A stretch of 64,000 nt of DNA from JAEUPI01 sp963814435 (GCA_963814435.1 CAWFCV010000024.1:206020-270019); one strand, 5' to 3'; shown: positions 29,271 through 44,150, numbered from the stretch's first letter. The notes: generated from the letters alone by a model not told the origin. Translations and numbers: made by a program.

Positions 29271-30698
29271 TCAGCTGATGCGACGCACGTCGACGAAGTG
29301 GCCGTTCAGCGCCGCGGCGGCGGCCATCGCCGGGCTCACCAGGTGCGTGCGGCCGCCGGCGCCCTGCCGGCCCTCGAAGTTGCGGTTGCTGGTGGAGGCG
29401 CAGCGCTCGCCAGGCTCCAGCCGGTCGGCGTTCATCGCCAGGCACATGCTGCAGCCGGGCTCGCGCCACTCGAAGCCGGCGGCCTTGAACACCTCGTGCA
29501 GGCCCTCCTTCTCGGCCTGCAGCTTCACCTGGCCCGAACCGGGCACCACCATCGCCAGCGCGCACGTTGCCCGCCACGCGGCCGCCGATGCGCCGCACCA
29601 CCGACGCGGCCTCGCGCAGGTCTTCGATGCGGCTGTTGGTGCACGAGCCGATGAACACCTTGTCGATGCGGATGTCGGCGAGCGCCTTGTTCGGCTCGAG
29701 GCCCATGTAGACCAACGCACGCTCGATCGCGTCGCGCTTGGTCGCGTCTTTCTCGCGCTCGGGGTCGGGCACGCGGTCGTCGATGCCGAGCACCATCTCG
29801 GGGCTGAGTGCCCCAGGTGACCTGCGGCAAGATCCGAGCGGCGTCGAGTTCGACCACCTTGTCGAACTTCGCGCCCGGCGTCGCTGACCAGCGTGCGCCA
29901 GGTGGCGACGGCCTGGTCCCATTCGACGCCGCTGGGCGTGAACGGGCGGCCCTTCACGTACTGGATCGTGGTGTCGTCCACCGCCACCAGCCCTGCGCGC
30001 GCGCCGGCCTCGATGGCCATGTTGCACACCGTCATGCGGCCTTCCATGCTCAGCGCGCGGATCGCGCTGCCGGCGAACTCGATCGTGTAGCCGGTGCCGC
30101 CGGCGGTGCCGATGCGGCCGATGATGGCCAGCACGATGTCTTTCGCGCTGCAGCCGCGCTGCAGCTGGCCTTCCACCTTCACCAGCAAGTTCTTGGCCTT
30201 CTTGGCCAGCAGCGTCTGCGTGGCCAGCACATGCTCGACTTCGCTGGTGCCAATGCCGTGCGCCAGCGCGCCGAAAGCGCCGTGCGTGCTGGTGTGGCTG
30301 TCGCCGCACACCACCGTCATGCCGGGCAGCGTGGCGCCGTTCTCGGGCCCGATCACGTGCACGATGCCCTGGCGCTTGTCGAGGAACGGAAAGTATGCCG
30401 CCGCACCGAACGCCTTGATGTTAGCGTCGAGCGTGGTGACCTGCAGCTTGCTGATCGGGTCGCGGATGCCGTCGTAGCCGTCGCTCCAGCCGGTGGTGGG
30501 CGTGTTGTGGTCGGCCGTGGCCACCACCGAGCTCACGCGCCACACCTTGCGCCCGGCCAGGCGCAGCCCCTCGTAGGCCTGCGGGCTCGTCACCTCGTGC
30601 ACGAGGTGACGGTCGATGTAGAGCACGGCGGTGCCGTCGTCCTCGGTGTGGACGACGTGGTCGTCCCAGAGCTTGTCGTAGAGCGTGCGTGCGGTCAT
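29271..30698 (-). CDS. leuC: 3-isopropylmalate dehydratase large subunit (frameshifted)
   Basis: About 475 aa catalytic subunit holding a [4Fe-4S] cluster. Cluster cysteines are in VFIGSCTNSRIEDL (one) and EPGCSMCLAMN (two). The N-terminus is normal from ATG 30698 (MTARTLYDKLWDDH) to about residue 270. The frame then changes near 29882, 29812 and 29566 and returns to the original frame. Divergent from the hybrid kinase with a 143-bp spacer. Confidence 0.93.
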   Translation of the reverse strand: MTARTLYDKLWDDHVVHTEDDGTAVLYIDRHLVHEVTSPQAYEGLRLAGRKVWRVSSVVATADHNTPTTGWSDGYDGIRDPISKLQVTTLDANIKAFGAAAYFPFLDKRQGIVHVIGPENGATLPGMTVVCGDSHTSTHGAFGALAHGIGTSEVEHVLATQTLLAKKAKNLLVKVEGQLQRGCSAKDIVLAIIGRIGTAGGTGYTIEFAGSAIRALSMEGRMTVCNMAIEAGARAGLVAVDDTTIQYVKGRPFTPSGVEWDQAVATWRTLVSDAGREVRQGGRTRRRSDLAAGHLGHSAPRWCSASTTACPTPSARKTRPSATRSSVRWSTWASSRTRRSPTSASTRCSSARAPTAASKTCARPRRWCGASAAAWRATCALAMVVPGSGQVKLQAEKEGLHEVFKAAGFEWREPGCSMCLAMNADRLEPGERCASTSNRNFEGRQGAGGRTHLVSPAMAAAAALNGHFVDVRRIS

Positions 30699-30841
30699 GG
30701 TGCGGCTGCGGCGCCGTGGGTGGCGACGGTGGATTGCGATTGTCGCTCGTGTGCGCAGCATCGGTGCCGGCCGGGTTTTGACGGGGCCGGCATGCAGCGC
30801 CCGAGCCCAATAATGTGACCCAATCCGTGCGAGGGAGGGCG

Positions 30842-33800
30842 ATGGCGGTCGGGCGAGGTCAAGAAGACGCGAGTTCCTCCGCAGCCGCGGCGGCGCGTCG
30901 CCATGTCGACGAGGCGCGCACGCTGACGGGCGCGACGCGCGTGATGTGGGTGGCTACCGAAGGCAAGACACTTTCGGTCGCTGCATCACGACTGCCGCGC
31001 GGCGAAGCGGCCGCTGAACTGCTGCGCGCCGTGACGCCGTGGCTCGATGAAGCCTTGCGTACGGGCCGGCCGCGCCTGCGCCACGGTCCGCACGGCGCCC
31101 CGCGGCACGCCCAGCGCAGCTGCATCGTGGTGCCAGCCGTCGATGGAGGGGCGCTGCGCGGACTGCTCTACGCCGACATCGATGGCCGCCGCGGCCGCTT
31201 CGGCGTTGCCTACCTGCGGGCGCTGTCGGCATTGGTGCGCAAGCCCCGTTCGGCGCCGGACCGGCGAGACGGGATACCCGCCCGCGACGCCGAGCGCATG
31301 GCGCAGCTGGCACAGCGTGACGGCCAGCTGGCACTGATTCACACCATCCAACAGGGCATCGCCAATACGCTGGACTTCCAGGCCATCGTCGATCTGGTCG
31401 GCGACAAGCTGCGCGAGGTGTTCGGCACCGACGACATCAACATCCGGTGGTGGGACGAGAGCGCCAACCTCGTCCACTACCTCTACGAAATGGAGCAAGG
31501 TCAACGCTTGCGGGTGGCTCCCGCCGCGCCGAGCCCGGGCGGACCCTTCGAGCAATTGCTGGCGACCCGCCGTCCGGTGATCTTTCGCAGCGCCGCGCAG
31601 ATCGAGGCTGCCGCGATCGAGCAGATACCGGGCACACGAACGAGCCTGTCGTTCGTCTATGTACCGATCATCGGAAGCAACCGGGTCCTGGGCGCCATCC
31701 TGATCGAGAGCTTCCAGCGCGAAGATGCCTTCGGCGAAGCCGAGGTGAAGCTGCTGACCACCTTGGGCGCTGGCATGGGCGTCGCACTGGAGAACGCCCG
31801 CCTCTACGCCGAAACCCAGCGCCTCCTGAAGGAAACCGCGCAACGCAACGCCGAGCTTGCGGTCATCAACAGCATTCAGCAGGGCATGGCAGGGGCGCTC
31901 GACTTCAAGCACATCATCGAGCTGGTTGGCGACAAGTTGCGCACGCTGTTCGGTAGCGACGACCTGGCGATCACCTGGCGCGACGCGTCGCCGGGCCTCG
32001 CGCACATGCTGTATGCGATTCAGCATGGCCAGCGCGTGCATCCTCCGCCGATCCACGTCGACCCGAACGGCCGCTTCATGCAGGCCCTGTTCGCCAACCA
32101 GCCCATTGTCGCCAACAGCCGCGCCGAGATGGACGCCCTGGGCCTCAAGCCCCCAGCCGGGCTGCAGCCCAGCCTCGCGACGCTGACGGTACCGATCCGC
32201 GCGGGCGAGCAGCTGCTGGGCGGCATCACGCTCGACAGCCACGACCCCGGGCGCCGCTTCGGCGAGGCCGACGTGCGCTTGCTGCAGACCGTGGCCGGCG
32301 CGATGGGCGTTTCGCTGGAAAGCGCGCGCCTGTTCGACGAGACGCGACGGCTGCTCGCGGAAACCGCCGCACGCAACCACGAACTGGCGGCGATCAACGA
32401 TGTGCAGCAGGGCCTGGCACGGCAACTCGATGTGGACGCGGTGATCGAGTTGGCCGGGGACCGGCTGCGCGAGATCTTCCATGCCGGCAACCTGGCGATC
32501 TTCCGCTGGGATGCCGCCGCACGGCTGGCGCACCCGGTGTACGTGGTGCAGGCGGGCGAGCGCATCGAGCTGCCGCCCTTCGAGCCGCGGCCGGACAGCC
32601 CGATGATGCGCGCGCTGGCCACGAAGCAGCCGCTGGTGGCCAACCGCCAGGCCGACATGCCGGCACTCGGCCTGCACCCGGTGAGTGGCGACCAGCCCTG
32701 CCTGTCGCGCGCCGTGGTGCCCGTCTATTCGGGCGACAACCTGGTCGGCGCCATCTCGCTCGAAAGCCACGAACGCGAAGACGCCTACGGCGCGCCGGAA
32801 TTGCGGCTGCTGACCACCATCGCGGGCAGCCTGGGCGTGGCGCTGGAAAACGCGCGGCTGTTCCGTGAGACCCAGGAGGCGCTCGATCGCCAGACCGCTA
32901 CCGCCGAGGTCCTGGGCGTGATCAGCGGCTCGATCACCGACACGCAGCCGGTGTTCGACGCCATCGCCGAGCGCGCGGCGCGACTGACCGGCGCGCACTA
33001 CGGCATGGTGTTCCGGTTCGAGGGCGGGCTGATTCACGTCGCCAGCACGCACGGCATCAACCCCGAGGGTGTCGAGGCCGTACGACGCCTGTTCCCGATG
33101 CCCCCGGGCGACCGCTCGATCACCGCGATGGCGGTCCGAGACGGCGCGGTGCGGATGACGCCCGACGTGTTCGAGCTCTCGGACGCCTCATACGCCACGC
33201 AGGAGGTTGCACGCTCGACCGGCTACCGCAGCGTGCTCAGCGTACCGATGACGCACGCCGGCGCGACGATCGGCGCGCTGACCGTGATGCGGCCCGAACG
33301 CGGGCCGTTTCCCGACAAGTCGATCGAGCTGCTGAAGATCTTTGCCAACCAGGCGGTGATCGCGATCGAGAACGCGCGGCTTTTCAACGAGACCCAGGAG
33401 GCGCTGGAGCGCCAGACGGCCTCGGCCGAGGTGCTGCGCGTCATCGGCAGCTCGATGGCCGACGCGCAGCCGGTGTTCGACAGTATCTGCGCCAGCGCAA
33501 CACGCTTGCTCCCGGGTGCCGACCTGGCCATCGGCTCGCTCGGCGACGACAACCTGATCCACTGGCGCGCCGGCAGCGGCGAGACCCGCGAGGCCATGCG
33601 TTCGCTGTTTCCTCGCCCGGCGCCGAAGACCTCGGGCCTGCTCACCGGCAAGGCCACGTACCTGCCCGATCTGCTGCATGGCGAGGGGGTGCCCGAGAGC
33701 CTGCGCGAAGGCGCACGCAAGCTCGGGCGCAACGTGTCGATGCTCAGCGCCGCGATGACGGCGGGCGATCGCGTGATCGGCACGATCGCCGCGTTCCACA

Positions 33801-36511
33801 CCGACATGAGCCCGTTCACCGAAGAAGACGGGCGTCTGCTGAAGTCGTTCGCCGACCAGGCGACGATCGCGATCCAGAACGCGCGGCTGTTCCGCGACAC
33901 GCAGGAGGCGCTGGAACGCCAGACGGCCACCGCCGACATCCTGAAGGTGATCGCCGCGTCGCCGTCCGATGTGCAGCCAGTGTTCGATGCCATTGCGGCG
34001 AGCTCGAAGCGGCTGCTCGGCGGCTTCTCGACCACCGTGTTCCGCATCGTCGACGGCGTGCTGCACCTGGTGGCCTTCACCGAGACGAATGCCAAGGCCG
34101 ATGCCACGCTGACGGCGATGTTCCCGCGCCCGATTGCCGACTTCCCGCCCTTTGCGATGGTGAGCAACGGCCAGATGGCGCGCGTCGACGACACCGAGGC
34201 TGACTCGAGCGTGCCGCCGATGCTGCGCGACATCGCGCGCCTGCGCGGCTACCGCGCGATGCTGTTCACGCCGCTGATGCGCGATGGCGCCGTGATCGGG
34301 ATGATCAGCGTCACGCGCGAGAAGCCCGGGCCCTGGGCCGAGCACCACGCCCAACTGCTGCGCACGTTTGCCGACCAGGCGGTGATCGCGATCGAGAACG
34401 TGCGGCTGTTCAACGAGACCAAGGAGGCGCTGGAGCACCAGACCGCCACCTCGGCGGTGCTCGAGGTCATCAGCAACTCGATGGCCGATCCTCAGCCGGT
34501 ATTCGAGCGAATCCTGCAATGTGCGCGCGATCTGTTCGACGCCGACATCATGGGTGTCTACACGGTGGCGGACGACGACCAGGTCCACATGGCGGCGGGT
34601 CTGGGGGCGCATGCAGAACTGATTCGATCGCTGTTCCCGATCGCACTCAAAGGATCGGCCACCGAACAGACGATCCTGTCGGGTCGGGTCGTGGCCTATG
34701 CGAACGTGCTCGAGGGTAACGACGTCCCGATCGGGCTGCGCAGACTCGCCCAGAGGATCGGCCACAACTACGCGCTGGCCCAGGCGCCGATGATCTGGCT
34801 TGGCAAAGGCATCGGCGCAGTGAATGCGGCGCGATTCGACATGCGGCCGTTCTCCGCGAAGGAATGCAGCCTGCTCGATGCGTTCGCCAATCAGGCGGTC
34901 GTGGCCATTCAGAACGCGCGGCTGTTCCGCGAGGCGCAGGAAGCGCGCGCCGCGGCCGAAGCCGCCAACGAGGCCAAGAGCGCGTTCCTGGCCACCATGA
35001 GCCACGAGATCCGCACGCCGATGAACGCGGTGATCGGCATGAGCGGACTCTTGCTCGACACGCCGCTCAACGACGAGCAGCGCGACTACGCGGGCACCAT
35101 CCGCGACTCGGGCGACGCGCTGCTGACGATCATCAACGACATCCTCGACTTCTCGAAGATCGAGGCCGGGCGCATGGACATCGAGGCGCATCCGTTCGAC
35201 CTGCGCGAATGTGTCGAATCCGCACTCGACCTGATCGGCGCGCGCGCCGCCGAGAAGCACCTCGACATCGCCTACGTCTTCGAGGGCGATGTGCCCGTCG
35301 CGATCCGGGGCGACGTGACGCGGCTGCGCCAGGTGCTGCTCAACCTGCTGTCCAACGCCGTCAAGTTCACCGAGCGAGGCGAAGTCGTGCTCACCGTCGC
35401 GGCAGCAAGGCGAACGAGCTGCACTTCACCATGCGCGACACCGGCATCGGCCTCACCGAGCAGGGGCTGTCGAGGCTGTTCCAGAAGTTCAGCCAGGCCG
35501 ACAGCGGCACCACGCGCAAGTACGGCGGCACCGGGCTCGGGCTGGCGATCAGCAAGCTGCTGGCCGAACTGATGGGCGGCACGATGTGGGCGGAAAGCGC
35601 CGGGCCGGGCGACGGCAGCAGCTTCCACTTCACGATCCGCTGCGTGCCGACCGAGCTGCCGCAGGGCAGCCGGCGCGACTTCATCGGCGAGCAGCCGCAG
35701 CTGGCGGGCCGGCGCATCCTGGTGGTGGACGACAACGCCACCAACCGGCGCATCCTCGCGCTGCAGACCGCCAAGTGGGGCATGGTGGTGCAGGACACCG
35801 AGTTCCCGGCGCAGGCCCTGCAGATGCTGAAGACCGAGCGCTACGACCTGGCGATCGTCGACATGCACATGCCCGACATGGACGGGGCGATGCTGGCCCA
35901 GGCCATTCGCGAGGCCGGCCACACGCTGCCGCTGGTGCTGTTCAGCTCGCTCGGGCGCAAGGAGGCCACCGACAGTGCCTTCGCGGCCAGCCTGGCCAAG
36001 CCGCTGCGGCAGAGCCAGTTGTTCGACACGCTGGTGTCGCTGCTGGCGCACGACGAGGCGCCGCGGGCGGCACCGCGCCGCCAAGCCGCGCCTGGACGCG
36101 CAGATGGCCGAACGCCACCCGCTGCGCATCCTGCTCGCCGAGGACAACGTGGTGAACCAGAAGCTCGCGCTGCGGCTGCTGCAGCAGATGGGCTACCGCG
36201 CCGACGTGGCCGCCAACGGCATCGAGGCCGTCGAAAGCGTGGCGCGCCAGCCCTACGATGTCGTGCTGATGGACGTGCAGATGCCCGAGATGGACGGCCT
36301 GGAGGCGAGCCGCCGCATCGTCGCCCGCTGGCCGGACGCGGCACAGCGGCCGCGCATCGTCGCGATGACGGCCAACGCCATGCAGGGCGACCGCGAGGAG
36401 TGCCTGGCCGCCGGCATGGACGACTATGTGACCAAGCCGATTCGCGTGGATGCGCTGGTCGAATCGCTCCAGCGCGTGGGCGCGCGCGCCGGTGTGGGAG
36501 GTCGCAAATGA
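30842..36511 (+). CDS. Giant cytoplasmic hybrid histidine kinase with GAF array, two receiver domains (frameshifted)
   Basis: About 1890 aa with no membrane segment. A degenerate GAF-like N-terminus (about 15-125) is followed by seven GAF repeats starting near residues 165, 340, 517, 687, 860, 1029 and 1203; the first three resemble each other most, the last four form a second subtype. Next come HisKA with SHEIRTPMN (about 1385), HATPase_c with GIGLTEQGL and GGTGLGLAISK, and two receivers (RRILVVDDNATN near 1623; LLAEDNVVNQK near 1761, phospho-Asp in VVLMDVQMPEMDG). One base is missing near 35399 and another near 36082. The start has GAGGGAGGG upstream. It probably phosphorylates the Hpt protein at 37259. 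The ligand is unknown. Confidence 0.88.
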
Positions 36512-36519
36512 GGACGGCG

Positions 36520-36957
36520 CTACAGATGTTCGAGGTGCCGCGGTGCGGCACCGGGCACCGTCGTGATGGCCACACCATGGTCCAGCGTCACCAGGCAACC
36601 CCCGTGCGCCACCGCAAGCGCGAGCAGGTAGACGTCGGTGATCTGGTTGTGCCCCATCACCCGCGGCCAATTGACCCGCCCCGCTTCGCGCAGGGACAGA
36701 TCGCAGGGCCAGAACTCGTGATCCAGGCTGTCGCAGATCTCGGCCAACTTGGCGGCCACCGGTGCAAAGCCGATCGGGCCCAGCCGGCTGTAGCCGGGCA
36801 GGTTCAGGACGCGAACGACGCCGTTCTCAACCAGCGCGCAGGTGGCGATCTTCAGGCGCTTGCGCTGGACGAAAGCCAGCGCCTGGCCGTGGAAGACATG
36901 GGCCTCGTCGAGCAGCGCAACCCAGACGTTCACGTCCGGCAGGCAGCGCGCCGACAT
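36520..36957 (-). CDS. vapC: PIN-domain ribonuclease toxin, VapC family
   Basis: 145 aa. PIN acidic residues are in PDVNVWVALLDEAH (N-terminal Asp), VENGVVRVL, and ITDVYLLALAVAHGGCLVTLDHG (Asp near 110 and 127). VapC toxins cleave tRNA or rRNA under Mg2+. It starts 6 bp after the antitoxin stop and converges with the hybrid kinase (8-bp gap), opposite in strand to every gene around it. The gene symbol is a family-level assignment. Confidence 0.85.
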   Translation of the reverse strand: MSARCLPDVNVWVALLDEAHVFHGQALAFVQRKRLKIATCALVENGVVRVLNLPGYSRLGPIGFAPVAAKLAEICDSLDHEFWPCDLSLREAGRVNWPRVMGHNQITDVYLLALAVAHGGCLVTLDHGVAITTVPGAAPRHLEHL

Positions 36958-36963
36958 GGCGGC

Positions 36964-37203
36964 TCAGATACCTTCCTGGTCCAGCAGCTTGCGCACGTGT
37001 TCGGAGGTGATGACCTCGGGGCGCGCAGGCAGCAGTGCAAAGCGGGACTTCGGCCGCGCCATCGGCGGCATTGCGAGCTGGCTCGCCTGTATGCCCTGGC
37101 GCGCCAGCCGCGAAAGGGCCTCGCCGATGGAGATGCGTTCGCGCTGAGCGTGCGCCCGCACATAGGCAAACACGTCGTCGTCGATGGCGAGGGTGGTGCG
37201 CAT
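36964..37203 (-). CDS. Ribbon-helix-helix-like antitoxin
   Basis: 79 aa. The start MRTTLAIDDDVFAYVRAHA is the beta-strand plus helix of CopG/RHH-type antitoxins, followed by a helix (ISIGEALSRLARQGI) and a Pro-rich tail likely to wrap the toxin. First gene of the toxin-antitoxin pair. Its promoter must lie in the 55 bp that separate it from the divergent Hpt gene. Confidence 0.8.
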   Translation of the reverse strand: MRTTLAIDDDVFAYVRAHAQRERISIGEALSRLARQGIQASQLAMPPMARPKSRFALLPARPEVITSEHVRKLLDQEGI

Positions 37204-37258
37204 GACGCCATTCTAGCATCAGATCATCCAATTGACATCAACTGCAAGAGCGCCTGAC

Positions 37259-37591
37259 ATGCCCGACACCATCGACCGCGCAATCTTCAGCGAACTGCAA
37301 GACAGCGCCGGCGCCGACTTCGTCGCCGAGCTGGTGGGCACCTTTTTCGAGGAGGCGCCGCAGATGCTCGCCGAGATGCGCAGCGCGCTGGCCGCCGGCG
37401 ACGCCGAGCGCTTTCGGCGCGCCGCCCATTCGCTGAAGACCAATGCGCACACCTTCGGCGCAATGGCGCTGGGCGCGCAGGCCCGCGCGCTGGAGCTCGG
37501 CGGCATGCCGGCCGATGCCGGCGGCATCGATGCGCTGGAGGCTGCCTATGCTCGATCGGCGGCTGTGCTCAGGGAGCTCACTCGTGGCTGA
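37259..37591 (+). CDS. Hpt-domain phosphotransfer protein
   Basis: 110 aa, one Hpt domain. The phospho-accepting His is in RRAAHSLKTNAHTFGA (about residue 53), inside a four-helix bundle pattern. ATG 37259 is chosen; an in-frame ATG at 37232 would overlap the antitoxin promoter. The stop overlaps the next start within GTGGCTGA. It would relay phosphate between the hybrid kinase and the receiver-cyclase. Confidence 0.87.
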   Translation: MPDTIDRAIFSELQDSAGADFVAELVGTFFEEAPQMLAEMRSALAAGDAERFRRAAHSLKTNAHTFGAMALGAQARALELGGMPADAGGIDALEAAYARSAAVLRELTRG

Positions 37592-38621
37592 CCGCGGCGC
37601 CCGCCTGCTGGTGGCCGACGACAACAAGGTCAACCGGCTGCTCCTCACGCGCAGCCTGGAGCTGCAGGGCCACCGCGTGGCCAGCGCCGAGAACGGCCGC
37701 GTGGCGCTCGACAAGTTGCGCGCCGAAGCGTTCGACCTGCTGCTGCTGGACATGGAGATGCCCGAGATGGACGGCTTCCAGGTCATGGAGCAGCTCGCCG
37801 CCGACCCTGCGCTGCGCGACATCCCGGTGATCGTGACCAGTTCGCTCGAAGGGGTGGCGCACGTGGTGCGCTGCATCGAGCTCGGTGCCGACGACTTCCT
37901 GCACAAGCCGGTGAACCCGGTGCTCTTGAGGGCGCGCGTCGACTCCAGCCTCGAGAAGAAGCGCCTGCGCGACCAGCAGAAAGAGATGGTGCGGCGCTTC
38001 GCCACCTCGGAGGTGGCGGCCGATCTGCAGCAAGGCGGCTTCGCCCTCGGCGGCAAACGCGTGCAGGCCACGGTGATGTTCTGCGACATCCGGGGCTTCA
38101 CCGCGATCGTCGAAAGCCAGGGCCCGGAAGAGACGATCGAACTGCTCAACACCTATTACACGCTGATGTTCGAAGCCATCACCGCGCAGGGCGGCGTGGT
38201 CAACCAGATGATCGGCGACGGGTTGATGGCGATCTTCGGCGCGCCGCTGCCGGTGGCCGAGCCGCCGCTGGCTGCGGTGCGCGCGGCGCTCGACATGATC
38301 GAGATGATCGAGCTGCTCAACGCCGAGCGCGTGGTGCAGGGCAAGGCCGCGCTGGCCATCGGCATCGGCATCGCCACCGGCGAGGTGATTGCCGGTTACA
38401 CCGGCACGCAATCGCGCGCCACCTACACCTGCATCGGCGATGCGGTGAACGTGGCGGCGCGGCTGGAGGCGCACACCAAGGTGGCGCGGCGCGGCATCCT
38501 GGTCGATGCGCCGACGCAGCAGGCGCTGAGCAATCGCATCACCGCCGATGCCCTCGGCGCCGTGATGTTCAAGGGCAAGGCCCAGGCCGTCGCAGTGTTT
38601 GCGGTGCCAGCCGCCGCGTGA
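37584..38621 (+). CDS. Response regulator with class III nucleotide cyclase output
   Basis: 345 aa. The receiver domain (about 7-125) has acidic DD at 12-13, phospho-Asp56 in LLLLDMEMPEMDG and Lys near 105. A short coiled linker (about 130-155) precedes a class III cyclase domain (about 165-335). Metal Asp residues are in VMFCDIRGFT and MIGDGLMAIFG, and the transition-state Asn/Arg in IGDAVNVAARLE. The position usually held by an adenine-specifying Lys reads Gln (VNQMIGD). GTG 37584 has AGGGAG seven bases upstream. Confidence 0.88.
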   Translation: MADRGARLLVADDNKVNRLLLTRSLELQGHRVASAENGRVALDKLRAEAFDLLLLDMEMPEMDGFQVMEQLAADPALRDIPVIVTSSLEGVAHVVRCIELGADDFLHKPVNPVLLRARVDSSLEKKRLRDQQKEMVRRFATSEVAADLQQGGFALGGKRVQATVMFCDIRGFTAIVESQGPEETIELLNTYYTLMFEAITAQGGVVNQMIGDGLMAIFGAPLPVAEPPLAAVRAALDMIEMIELLNAERVVQGKAALAIGIGIATGEVIAGYTGTQSRATYTCIGDAVNVAARLEAHTKVARRGILVDAPTQQALSNRITADALGAVMFKGKAQAVAVFAVPAAA

Positions 38622-39889
38622 GGCGCGCCATCAGGCCGATCGGCAAACTCGCTCGTCGCCTCGGGCTGCGTGGGCTCGGTCCCGGCCTGATCACCGGTGC
38701 CGCGGACGACGACCCCAGCGGCATCGCGACCTACTCGCAGGCCGGTGCGCAATTCGGCTTCTCGATGCTGTGGACCGTGGTGTTCACGCTGCCGTTGATG
38801 GCTGCCATCCAGATCGTCAGCGCCCGCATCGGCTATGTCACCCGCCGCGGGCTCACAGCCAACATCAAGTCGAGTTTTCCGCGCTGGCTGCTGTTCGGCG
38901 TGGTCGGCATGCTGGTGGCAGCCAACACGCTCAACGTCGCAGCCGACATCGCCGCGATGGCCGAGGCCTTGCGGTTGCTGGTGGGCGGCTCGGCACATGT
39001 GTATGCAGTGACCTTCGGGCTGCTGTGCCTGGTGCTGCAGGTGTTCCTGCCGTACAAGGCCTATGTGCGCTGGCTGAAGTGGCTGACGCTGGCACTGTTC
39101 TCGTACGTGGCGGTGGTGTTCACGCTGAACCTGGACTGGTGGAAGGTGCTGCGCGAGCTGGTGCACCCGCAGCTGACCGCCAGCCACGACATGCTGTTGA
39201 CCGTGGTGGCCGTGTTCGGTACCACGATCAGCCCGTACCTGTTCTTCTGGCAGGCCGCGCAGGAGATGGAAGACACCGCCGACACAGCGCCCCAGTCGCC
39301 CGGCGACGTGCGCCGCCACCTGCGCCGCATCAAGGCCGACACGATCGTCGGCATGAGCTTTTCCAACTTGATCGCGTTCTTCATCATCTTGAGCACGGCG
39401 GCCACGTTGCACGCCGCCGGCATCACCGACATCCAGACCTCGGCGCAGGCCGCCGAGGCCTTGCGACCGTTGGCGGGCGAATTCACCTTCTTGCTGTTCA
39501 GCCTGGGCATCATCGGCACGGGCCTGCTGGCCGTACCGGTGCTGGCGGGCTCCGCCGGCTACGCCGCGGCCGAGGCGGCCGGCTGGCCCGGCACCTTGAG
39601 TGCCCGGCTGGACCGTGGCGAGGGCCGCGGCTTCTACGGCATCATCGCCGCCGCCACAGTGGGCGGCGTGATCCTGTGCTTCCTGCCGATCGACCCGGTC
39701 AAGGCGCTGTTCTGGTCGGCGGTGATCAACGGCGTGATCGCCGTGCCGATCATGGCGGTGATGATGTTGCTGGCGTCGCGCCACACCACCATGGGCGCCC
39801 ATGTCATCGGCACCCGGCTGAGAGTGCTGGGCTGGATCGCCACCGCGGTGATGGCGGCCACGGTGGTGGCGATGCTGGCGACGAGCTGA
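38618..39889 (+). CDS. Nramp-like divalent metal transporter (divergent motif)
   Basis: 423 aa with about 11 membrane helices. Helix 1 carries GPGLITGAADDDPSGIATYSQ where classical Nramp proteins have DPGN, and helix 6 carries FGTTISPYLFFWQ where they have an MPH motif. Both metal-ligating Asn and Met are therefore replaced, as in divergent Nramp-related clades. The substrate may be something other than Mn2+/Fe2+. Its GTG start overlaps the cyclase stop (GTGA), so it is translationally coupled to the signalling genes. An Al3+, Mg2+ or other role cannot be decided here. Confidence 0.82.
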   Translation: MRRAIRPIGKLARRLGLRGLGPGLITGAADDDPSGIATYSQAGAQFGFSMLWTVVFTLPLMAAIQIVSARIGYVTRRGLTANIKSSFPRWLLFGVVGMLVAANTLNVAADIAAMAEALRLLVGGSAHVYAVTFGLLCLVLQVFLPYKAYVRWLKWLTLALFSYVAVVFTLNLDWWKVLRELVHPQLTASHDMLLTVVAVFGTTISPYLFFWQAAQEMEDTADTAPQSPGDVRRHLRRIKADTIVGMSFSNLIAFFIILSTAATLHAAGITDIQTSAQAAEALRPLAGEFTFLLFSLGIIGTGLLAVPVLAGSAGYAAAEAAGWPGTLSARLDRGEGRGFYGIIAAATVGGVILCFLPIDPVKALFWSAVINGVIAVPIMAVMMLLASRHTTMGAHVIGTRLRVLGWIATAVMAATVVAMLATS

Positions 39890-39911
39890 GCGCGGCGGCC
39901 GCGCGCCGTGC

Positions 39912-40373
<462 letters not shown>

Positions 40374-40400
40374 GAATCCCTTTCCTCGCGGCCAGCCGGC

Positions 40401-40531
40401 GCCGGGCCGCCCCAAGCCGGCTGCGCCCCCTCGGGGGGGTGAGCCCGCACCGAGCGAGCGCCTGCGCGCTCGCGAGTGGCTGGCGAACGCCTTGCGGCAT
40501 GCAAGCCGCGAGGCAGCGAACGAAGTGAGCG
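40401..40531. repeat. ~131-bp intergenic repeat, copy A
   Basis: Aligns with 62045-62176 almost end to end in the same orientation. It contains CCCCTCGGGG-type and GCGAGCGC-CT-GCGCGCTCGC hairpins and a conserved tail AGCGAACGAAGTGAGCG. It lies between pccA and the VOC gene. Confidence 0.85.
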
Positions 40532-40544
40532 TGGGGGCACACGA

Positions 40545-42596
<2,052 letters not shown>

Positions 42597-42616
42597 GGCT
42601 GTCTCCTCGGCCCCTC

Positions 42617-44150
<1,534 letters not shown>

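Noticed and set aside
30986..35260. Long minus-strand open frames opposite the hybrid kinase
   Set aside because: Shadows of the GAF-repeat coding strand; the plus-strand protein has clear domains.
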